Assembly (NCBI GenBank): GCA_002310055.1
Contig: DBXS01000002.1
Coordinates: 22,413-42,632 of the forward strand
Reading direction: 5' to 3'
DNA from: Clostridiales bacterium UBA1206
GTDB lineage: Bacteria > Bacillota > Clostridia > Oscillospirales > CAG-382
Length of the DNA stretch: 20,220 nt
The translations under genes were made by a program, and so were the position numbers. The notes beneath the pieces are model-generated. The model saw only the letters and a program-made list of their open reading frames with translations, did no database searches and had not been told where the DNA came from. Within the stretch, counting starts at the first letter, position 1; the number at the start of each line of letters is the position of its first letter. Below are positions 15,483 through 20,220 of the stretch, in pieces.

Positions 15483-15511
15483 ATTGTACCATATAAAAAG
15501 CCGAAATGCAA
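15483..15511 (-). promoter_or_regulatory. Sigma-A promoter of the zinc-ribbon/DUF4855 operon
   Basis: On the minus strand, -35 TTGCAT (15511-15506), a 17-base spacer and -10 TACAAT (15488-15483). The palindrome ATGATATCAT (15475-15484) spans the likely start of transcription and could be an operator. Confidence 0.8.
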
Positions 15512-15514
15512 CAG

Positions 15515-15541
15515 AAAAACGGCGCCGTGCTGCGGCGCCGT
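15515..15541 (-). terminator. Intrinsic terminator of the ADP-ribosylglycohydrolase lipoprotein gene
   Basis: A perfect 9-bp stem, ACGGCGCCG (15519-15527) with CGGCGCCGT (15533-15541), has a 5-base loop. On the minus strand it is followed by TTTTTC (15519-15514). It lies 29 bases past the stop codon and touches the -35 box of the next operon. Confidence 0.85.
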
Positions 15542-15570
15542 GTGATTTGTTATGTTTTTCTTTTATTAAA

Positions 15571-18096
15571 TCATTCCGCGACTTCGACGGAAAGCTCGGA
15601 GACCGAGATGAAATGCATGGACCCGCCGGCGGAACCGATTATGCGCACGCCGCTGCATTCGAAGGGAGACGCGAACGCGAAGCGGTAGCTTTCGTAATTG
15701 GCGCCGAACGCGCCCTGCGTGTTGCCTGTCGGGTACGGCTTGTCGGGCGTCGCTTCGGCGGTCTGCCACACACCGTCGACGAGTATCTCAACGCGGATGC
15801 TTCCGTCCTTGAAGAAGCCGCCGTCGTTGAAATGCGCGCCCTCGGTGAAAGTCACGGCAGCGAGTTTCTGCACGCCGCGGAACACGTAACCGACGTATTC
15901 TTCGTGATCGGTCGAATCGTATGCGAAAGTATCGAACGAAACGCTCACGTAGTTGTCGCCCGGGGCCGGGAGATATCCGTCGCGGATGATCTCTATATCC
16001 TTGCAGCCGGTGCCTTTGGGTTCGGGCACGGAAACTATGACTACAGCGTTCTTTACGGGATCGCGGTCAGACTGTCCGTAGGCGGGATCTTTGACTTCGT
16101 CGAACAGCACGTCAAGCTCCGAGCACGAAACGAACGTGGCGCTTCCGCCGGGTTTGCCTATGACGCGCACGCCTTCGCACCATTCGGGCGACGCGAGCGT
16201 GAAATTGAAGTTGGTAAACGGCTTGTTATCGCCGTAAGCGGGGTCGCAGGTCGTCGCGACGTCGGTCCAGGCGCCGTCTTTGAATATCTGTACCGAGGGA
16301 GCGGGATCGTACCAGCCGCCGTTGTTGAAATGCATACCGTCGGTGAAGAGCACGCCGGTGACGTGCACGGAATGGTCGAACACGAGCGCGAACCATTCGC
16401 TGCTCGAATACGCGCCGGTATACGTGTCGTACTGTTCCAGATTGCTCCAGCTCGCATAATCGGGGTAGAAACCGTCGGCTATTATGGAAATATCTTTGCT
16501 TCCGCTGCCAGCGGGCATACTCGTCGAGCACGAGGGAGTCATAACGAATCCCCTATCGCCGTTGCCGGCGCCGGCGACCGTGACCGTAACTGACGCGGTG
16601 GATTCTTTATCGCCGGTCTTGACCGTGTAACGGATATCATAAGTGCCGCCGTTTTCGTATTCGTACGAGCCCATAATGAACGGTATCACGGTCCCGTCGC
16701 CCATATCGAAGGAATGGAGTATTTCGCCTTCATATCCTTCGGGGAGCGCGTAGGCGCTTTCTATGCGGACTTTGCCGCGCGCGCCGACCGAAACGGTGAG
16801 ATACGCGACGGGGATATCCGAAGGCCACTGTTCGAGCGGAACGGCGCCGACAGCCGCTTCGACGCCGGGAGCCGGCACGGCGAACGCGCCGTCTTTTTCG
16901 GTGACGCCGATCGCCCGGAGCGCATTCAGCGCGAGTTCGTAAGACACGTTGATGCATTTTTCAAAATCGTATTCGGTGTTGGAAAACACGGTCCCGGAGC
17001 GGTTGAGCGCGGAAACGTATTCTTCCGCAAGGCCCGAAAGCCCGTAGAACGTGCCGAGCACGCCCGCCGCGCTCGAAGGATTGCAGTCGGAATCCTGACC
17101 GCAGCGCATAGATATCTTAATGGTCTCGGCGAGGTCGCCGTTGCCCCAGAGCAGACCCATATGCACGTACGCGGCGTTGAGCTTGGCGTCGATATTTGCC
17201 GTCATCCCGCGCCATTTCACGCATCGCGCGGTGGAGCCGTATTCGGTCTGCAAGATATCCCAGCATTCCTGCCAGCCTTTGCCGCTGTTGTAGCATTCGG
17301 TGACTTTGTCAAGCACGGCGCGGAATTTGGAACCTTCGGGGATCGCGAGCCGTCCGGCTTCGGCGATATCGTAAACGCTTTCCGCCGTATACGCCGCGGC
17401 GTGCATCACCGCGATATATACGCCGCCGTAGACGCCGTCGCCGTAGTTCATGATATGGCCTATCTCAAACGCGCGCTCTGCCGCTTTGGCGGGCTGGCCG
17501 GGATACAAGTTGCCTAAGAAATCCGCCTCTATCTGCCAGTCGATATCGTCGCAGTGATAGTTGTAAAGGTAGCTGCCGCTTTGCGGCGCGGGGATGCCCG
17601 CGCGCAGATTGGCGCGCCCCTGATAGTTGGCGTGGTCGAGCCCGAATTCCGTATCGCGGAACGCTTCCGCGAGCGCGTCTATCGTGCAGTCGACGCCGTC
17701 TTTATACATAGTGTCCAAAAAAGGTATTTCCACGTAAAGGTCGTCCTGGCCGAACGCGTCGTTTATCATCTGCGCTTTCCATTCGGGAACTTCGTTTACG
17801 GGGATTATCCTGCCCAGATAGCAGAATTCGGTGCTCGCGCCCCAGGTGACGCCTATCATCTGAGCCGCCCACGAGCCTTCTATGCGGTCTTTGAGCTCTT
17901 CGGCGGTAAACGCGCGAGTCGGGACTTCGGCGGAGCTTTCCTCGACTTCGGAAGAGCCGCCGCTTTCGTCGACCGATAGATCGGTATTACCCGATTCTTC
18001 CGCCGAACTGTTTTCGGCGGGGGCGGTAGCGCAGGCGACCTGCATAAGCAACGCCAGCGCAAGGATAATACAAATAATGATCTTTAAGTTTTTCAT
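15571..18096 (-). CDS. Lipoprotein with ADP-ribosylglycohydrolase domain and two discoidin-like modules
   Basis: The 841-residue product starts at ATG 18096, set by GGAGG about 8 bases upstream; the nine extra codons upstream overlap this ribosome site. A signal peptide ends in LMQVAC (Cys22), an imperfect lipobox, and is followed by a Ser/Glu linker to about 60. The ADP-ribosylglycohydrolase (DraG/ARH) domain spans about 62-390. The metal-binding Asp pairs are visible as GQDDLYVE (about 116-123; DraG proteins have a TDDT-type motif here) and GQDSDCNPSSAAG (about 333-345; the DxD motif). A PKD-like beta domain (about 430-512) and two similar beta modules (about 530-665 and 695-840, both with HFNxGG) follow. 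ARH enzymes usually remove ADP-ribose from proteins or related molecules inside cells; this one is exported. It is a monocistronic gene with its own promoter and terminator. Confidence 0.85.
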   Translation of the reverse strand: MKNLKIIICIILALALLMQVACATAPAENSSAEESGNTDLSVDESGGSSEVEESSAEVPTRAFTAEELKDRIEGSWAAQMIGVTWGASTEFCYLGRIIPVNEVPEWKAQMINDAFGQDDLYVEIPFLDTMYKDGVDCTIDALAEAFRDTEFGLDHANYQGRANLRAGIPAPQSGSYLYNYHCDDIDWQIEADFLGNLYPGQPAKAAERAFEIGHIMNYGDGVYGGVYIAVMHAAAYTAESVYDIAEAGRLAIPEGSKFRAVLDKVTECYNSGKGWQECWDILQTEYGSTARCVKWRGMTANIDAKLNAAYVHMGLLWGNGDLAETIKISMRCGQDSDCNPSSAAGVLGTFYGLSGLAEEYVSALNRSGTVFSNTEYDFEKCINVSYELALNALRAIGVTEKDGAFAVPAPGVEAAVGAVPLEQWPSDIPVAYLTVSVGARGKVRIESAYALPEGYEGEILHSFDMGDGTVIPFIMGSYEYENGGTYDIRYTVKTGDKESTASVTVTVAGAGNGDRGFVMTPSCSTSMPAGSGSKDISIIADGFYPDYASWSNLEQYDTYTGAYSSSEWFALVFDHSVHVTGVLFTDGMHFNNGGWYDPAPSVQIFKDGAWTDVATTCDPAYGDNKPFTNFNFTLASPEWCEGVRVIGKPGGSATFVSCSELDVLFDEVKDPAYGQSDRDPVKNAVVIVSVPEPKGTGCKDIEIIRDGYLPAPGDNYVSVSFDTFAYDSTDHEEYVGYVFRGVQKLAAVTFTEGAHFNDGGFFKDGSIRVEILVDGVWQTAEATPDKPYPTGNTQGAFGANYESYRFAFASPFECSGVRIIGSAGGSMHFISVSELSVEVAE

Positions 18097-18156
18097 CGTT
18101 TTTCCTCCGTGTTGTGAATTCAAACGCTTTGGATATGCATAATTTCGCCTATTTTG

Positions 18157-18185
18157 ATTATATCACTTCAGTATGTAAAAGTCAA
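18157..18185 (-). promoter_or_regulatory. Sigma-A promoter of the ADP-ribosylglycohydrolase lipoprotein gene
   Basis: On the minus strand, -35 TTGACT (18185-18180), exactly 17 bases, then consensus -10 TATAAT (18162-18157). The predicted leader is about 54 bases. This is among the best promoters in the window, so strong expression is expected. Confidence 0.87.
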
Positions 18186-18252
18186 TCGCTAATTCCCCAA
18201 GACCGAAAAATCGCAAATTTATCATATTTTCGCCCGTTCTGCGCATAATTAG

Positions 18253-18360
18253 AAAGAAAAAGCAAGCAAAGGAGAAAAAAATATGACTTGGGTCGGCGCG
18301 ATGAACTCCATCCGCGCCCGCGCGGAGGAAACTGTGCTGAACGATCTGATCTACGCGTAA
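18253..18360 (+). pseudogene. tnpV: C-terminal remnant of a TnpV-family transposon protein
   Basis: From the ATG at 18283 the 25 codons read MTWVGAMNSIRARAEETVLNDLIYA and stop at 18358-18360; the same frame opens after a TAG at 18250-18252. From memory, TnpV proteins end in a WVxxMNsIRxxAxEIVxxELIYx pattern, which this fits closely. TnpV is normally over 100 residues, so all but the end is missing. AAAGGAG at 18268-18274 lies 8 bases before the ATG and could by chance or by selection allow translation of the short peptide. I see no other transposon gene nearby. It is probably a scar of an integrated element bordering the toxin cassette. Confidence 0.6.
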
Positions 18361-18367
18361 CACCACA

Positions 18368-18395
18368 AAAGCGGAGCCGACACCGACTCCGCTTT
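18368..18395. terminator. Hairpin after the TnpV remnant
   Basis: AAAGCGGAG (18368-18376) pairs with CTCCGCTTT (18387-18395). On the minus strand the stem is followed by TTTTGTGG; on the plus strand the T run is short. It may end transcripts in either direction. Confidence 0.6.
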
Positions 18396-18416
18396 ACTTA
18401 TTAGCTATGACAGAAC

Positions 18417-18455
18417 AAAATGAAGCCGTAAGCATTTTTACGTGCCTACGGCTCC
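18417..18455 (-). terminator. Terminator of the toxin/immunity-like operon
   Basis: On the minus strand GGAGCCGTAGGCA (18455-18443) pairs with TGCTTACGGCTTC (18434-18422) over 13 bp with two G-U pairs, followed by ATTTTGTT. On the plus strand the same stem has two A-C mismatches, so it is better formed on the minus strand. It lies 19 bases after the stop of the last gene. Confidence 0.7.
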
Positions 18456-18473
18456 GTTTTGTTTTTGTTTATT

Positions 18474-18659
18474 TCAGACCTCGGTGACTAATTCGAGAAG
18501 TTCTGCCGGTGTAGTAAATACATCGATTGTATCGCCGTTTGCATCAAAAAACTCGACCTCGAAGCAAGAGCCGTCGTATTCAGACACAATCGTTCCCTCG
18601 GTACCTGCCGGCAGTTCCCTGAATCTTACTTTGAGCCTGACAACATCTAATTCTTTCAT
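18474..18659 (-). CDS. DUF4926 small protein, immunity-like (copy 2)
   Basis: The 61-residue product (MKELDVVRLKV...GTEGTIVSEYDG...FEVEFFDANGDTI...) has the compact all-beta, SH3-like pattern of DUF4926: an opening DVV strand, a GT-G-V turn and an EVEF strand. DUF4926 genes are often found next to toxin-domain genes and are suspected immunity proteins; that role is inferred here. It overlaps the preceding gene by 4 bases (ATGA), with AAAGGAA about 11 bases upstream. It is the last gene before the terminator at 18417-18455. It is a diverged paralogue of the gene at 19089-19277. Confidence 0.8.
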   Translation of the reverse strand: MKELDVVRLKVRFRELPAGTEGTIVSEYDGSCFEVEFFDANGDTIDVFTTPAELLELVTEV

Positions 18660-18991
18660 TTTGAGTCGCTTCCTTTGTGTTCTGATGAAAGGTAGTCCTT
18701 AACGCATTCGATCCATTCGGTTTCGTCGATTGTCGAAAAAGCCGAAGAGACCACTTCGTTTTTAAGCTCTGCGATATACTTTGATGCGATACTGTAGCTG
18801 TTTTCAACAGTAATACAATCATCGACTGTTTCGCAGAATTTTTCGTAAATGGTGGGATCAGCAGATCCGATGTCGTCAAAAAGGAACGGATTCGCACCGC
18901 TCAGGAATTCTCCGAGCTGAGGGTTTTTATTCTCGTCCCATTCTGCATCAAGAACATAGAAGACCATACAATACAATTCAAATTTATTCAT
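18656..18991 (-). CDS. Small acidic protein of unknown function, candidate immunity protein
   Basis: The 111-residue product (MNKFELYCMVFYVLDAEWDENKNP...) is acidic and predicted mostly helical, with no signal peptide or membrane segment. I do not recognise the family. The start at 18991 is preferred because GGAGG lies about 11 bases upstream; an ATG at 19000 in the same frame lies only 2 bases from GGAGG and is the alternative. Its stop overlaps the start of the second DUF4926 gene. It sits between two DUF4926 genes in an AT-rich cassette (22 G/C of 60 in line 18781), which suggests a toxin-neutralising role (inference). The 97 bases upstream of the chosen start (18992-19088) hold no gene that I can support, only its ribosome site. 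Confidence 0.7.
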   Translation of the reverse strand: MNKFELYCMVFYVLDAEWDENKNPQLGEFLSGANPFLFDDIGSADPTIYEKFCETVDDCITVENSYSIASKYIAELKNEVVSSAFSTIDETEWIECVKDYLSSEHKGSDSK

Positions 18992-19088
18992 TTTCTTCAT
19001 TTCCTCCGTTTCACAGGGTTATTATTCAGCCCGGTTTCGCTATTCCACGGTCGAGGAGAAGCGTTTTGTCCGCCTTACCTTTGAAGAT

Positions 19089-19277
19089 TTAGCTGTTGAT
19101 AACCTCTAACTCTTCAAACAAGTAAGTGACAACATCGACTGGATACTCGTTCTCGTCCCATAATTCAACCTCACACGCGGGACCTGTTGAATAAATGCTT
19201 ACGACGACACCGACTGAACCGACAGGATATCCATTCTTTTCAACGAGTGTTTTGACTTTATCATATTCTTTCACCAT
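19089..19277 (-). CDS. DUF4926 small protein, immunity-like (copy 1)
   Basis: The 62-residue product (MVKEYDKVKTLVEKNGYPVGSVGVVVSIYSTG...CEVELWDENEYPVDVV...) has the DUF4926 pattern: the GSVGVVV turn and the CEVEL strand. GGAGGG lies 9 bases before the ATG. It begins 2 bases after the stop of the DUF6883 toxin-like gene, the usual position of a cognate immunity gene. It is the likely partner of that gene; binding is inferred from order and family association only. Confidence 0.8.
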   Translation of the reverse strand: MVKEYDKVKTLVEKNGYPVGSVGVVVSIYSTGPACEVELWDENEYPVDVVTYLFEELEVINS

Positions 19278-19279
19278 GA

Positions 19280-19681
19280 TTATTTGCCCTCCAAATAGTT
19301 AGTTATGAGTCTTGGCGTGTTGCTGCCTTTGTCAATTTGATAGACGGCAATCACGTTCTTCGTTTTGCCATTCGGACCGGTAACCGGAATTCTGTATTTA
19401 TACTTTACTCCAAATTCCGTTGTTGAAACATCATACGGCTTGGCAGATCCGGTGGTAACGGCAGAATGAATTTGTGAAATTAACCCGTCGGCATTTTGCT
19501 TAGTAAAGCCTAAACCTTTTTCATAGGCTTCTGCTTTTCCTTTTGCGTTTGGATTATTCGGATCAAGAGAGTATTTCACAAATTTTATTCTTGGGGTTGT
19601 TGCATTGGTATGGTTCGGCATAGAATAATTGCTTTGAGAGCCTTTTGTTCCGCCAAATCCGCCGTGAAATCCAGCGCCCAT
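19280..19681 (-). CDS. DUF6883 toxin-like protein with Gly-rich N-terminus
   Basis: The 133-residue product starts with a Gly-rich segment (MGAGFHGGFGGTKGSQ), followed by a DUF6883-like domain at about 30-130. Visible signature parts are KYSLDPNNPNAKGKAEAYEKGLGF and, near the end, VTGPNGKTKNV and DKGSNTPRLITNYL. DUF6883 is known mostly as a C-terminal domain of polymorphic toxins and related proteins; its activity is not known to me. Here it is a stand-alone gene whose ATG shares one base with the stop of the DUF4417 gene (TAATG), with GAAGGCGGT 9 bases upstream. There is no signal peptide. It is AT-rich (22 G/C of 60 in line 19501) compared with the DUF4417 gene (34 of 60 in line 19981), suggesting a recently joined module. 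Confidence 0.75.
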   Translation of the reverse strand: MGAGFHGGFGGTKGSQSNYSMPNHTNATTPRIKFVKYSLDPNNPNAKGKAEAYEKGLGFTKQNADGLISQIHSAVTTGSAKPYDVSTTEFGVKYKYRIPVTGPNGKTKNVIAVYQIDKGSNTPRLITNYLEGK

Positions 19682-20220
19682 TAGGCAGTCACCGCCTTCC
19701 GGTGAGCGACCATAAAGTCACTGTCAAACTGCAAAATCCTGATCCCGGCAGCCTTATATTTACCGAAAACGGCGTCAGGCGCTGTTCCGTAAACGATAAT
19801 GGCTTTCGGGTTCAGCGCGTTGACCGCATATTCCAGCCCGTTGACGAAGAATCCGCGATCTTGCAGAAGCTTGATGTAGCCGTGAGAGCCAATTGCAATG
19901 GTAGCACCTTTTGGCACACCAAGACAGCATGTCTCGTATGTACGCTCGTCGCCCCATCGCACGTTCGCGATGACCGGAACTCCCTCGCTTTGCAGCCATA
20001 CGGCTACGGCGTGGCTGCGATAGATATTCCAGTGCTGCATGACAAGCGGCATATCGCGGTAAAGGCTGAAATCCGGTGCGATAACGCCTTTATGCCGCTT
20101 GAGGATCGGCAGATATTTGAAAGGTCTGTTCCAGAGCCGTTCAAACGATGCGTCGTCCTCGTAGAAGTGTACCCAAGCATCATAATCCGTTACACCTATC
20201 GCCTTTGAAAAAGAGATCAA
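19681..20220 (-). CDS. DUF4417 domain protein (5' end outside window)
   Basis: The frame is open to the window edge, so the N-terminus is missing. The 179 visible residues carry the DUF4417 pattern: HFYEDDASFERLW, PDFSLYRDMP, NVRWGDERTYE and an IVYGTAPDAVF segment. DUF4417 proteins occur in phages and mobile elements of Firmicutes; biochemical function is unknown. G+C content is like the chromosome and unlike the small genes that follow. The stop overlaps the start of the DUF6883 gene by one base, so the two are translationally coupled. Full-length homologues often have a Gly-rich tail; the Gly-rich start of the next gene could be such a tail split off by a frameshift (speculative). Confidence 0.82.
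   Translation of the reverse strand: MISFSKAIGVTDYDAWVHFYEDDASFERLWNRPFKYLPILKRHKGVIAPDFSLYRDMPLVMQHWNIYRSHAVAVWLQSEGVPVIANVRWGDERTYETCCLGVPKGATIAIGSHGYIKLLQDRGFFVNGLEYAVNALNPKAIIVYGTAPDAVFGKYKAAGIRILQFDSDFMVAHRKAVTA

Noticed and set aside
15475..16593. Plus-strand open frame of 372 codons opposite the ADP-ribosylglycohydrolase lipoprotein
   Set aside because: It starts in the promoter/terminator region of the minus-strand operons and is a shadow of the discoidin-like modules.
18163..18366. Minus-strand open frame of 67 codons opposite the TnpV remnant
   Set aside because: It runs into the -35/-10 region of the ADP-ribosylglycohydrolase gene, has no ribosome site, and the opposite strand explains the sequence better.

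Overview
The window looks like a chromosome segment of a gut-type Clostridia bacterium (Firmicutes; perhaps Oscillospirales or Christensenellales, which I cannot settle). The basis is strong AGGAGG-type ribosome sites, sigma-A promoters with 16-17 bp spacers, U-tract terminators, Ser/Glu/Pro-rich lipoprotein linkers, many ATA isoleucine codons, and DUF6259, DUF4855 and TnpV type families. Most of it is GC-moderate (about 55-58% in lines I counted by hand). The block 18474-19681 is clearly AT-richer (about 37% in two lines counted).

Layout. (1) 1-1918, plus strand: the end of an FAD/NAD(P)/[4Fe-4S] oxidoreductase of the GltD-like class, then hypA, a nickel metallochaperone for hydrogenase maturation that starts at TTG. 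(2) 1925-2292: a non-coding element with 12-bp inverted ends, an imperfect terminator hairpin, and an array of small hairpins separated by ATGATG in the left half and CATCAT in the right half. It lies between convergent genes and looks like a MITE-type element. (3) 2305-5850, minus strand: a cytosolic DUF6259 glycosidase-like protein with its own promoter, preceded by a two-gene operon encoding an ECF-type sigma factor and a one-pass membrane protein (putative anti-sigma/sensor). (4) 6235-12126, plus strand: an operon of a GPH-type sugar symporter, an alpha/beta hydrolase and a 1176-residue lipoprotein (discoidin-like modules, DUF4855, Ig/cadherin-like end). (5) 12191-15453, minus strand: a zinc-ribbon membrane protein and a second DUF4855 lipoprotein, convergent with block 4 and sharing one bidirectional terminator. 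(6) 15571-18096, minus strand: a surface lipoprotein with an ADP-ribosylglycohydrolase domain and two discoidin-like modules. (7) 18253-18360: the C-terminal scrap of a TnpV transposon protein. (8) 18474-20220, minus strand: a DUF4417 (phage-type) gene running off the window, overlapped by a DUF6883 toxin-like gene, two DUF4926 immunity-like genes and one unknown small gene.

How it may work together (inference). Blocks 3 to 6 read as a glycan-handling neighbourhood. Three surface lipoproteins with carbohydrate-binding-like modules would bind or process an external glycoconjugate, the GPH symporter would import a released sugar, and the cytosolic DUF6259 enzyme would act on it. The sigma/anti-sigma pair could sense the envelope or substrate. 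Block 8 reads as a polymorphic-toxin style toxin/immunity cassette on horizontally acquired DNA.
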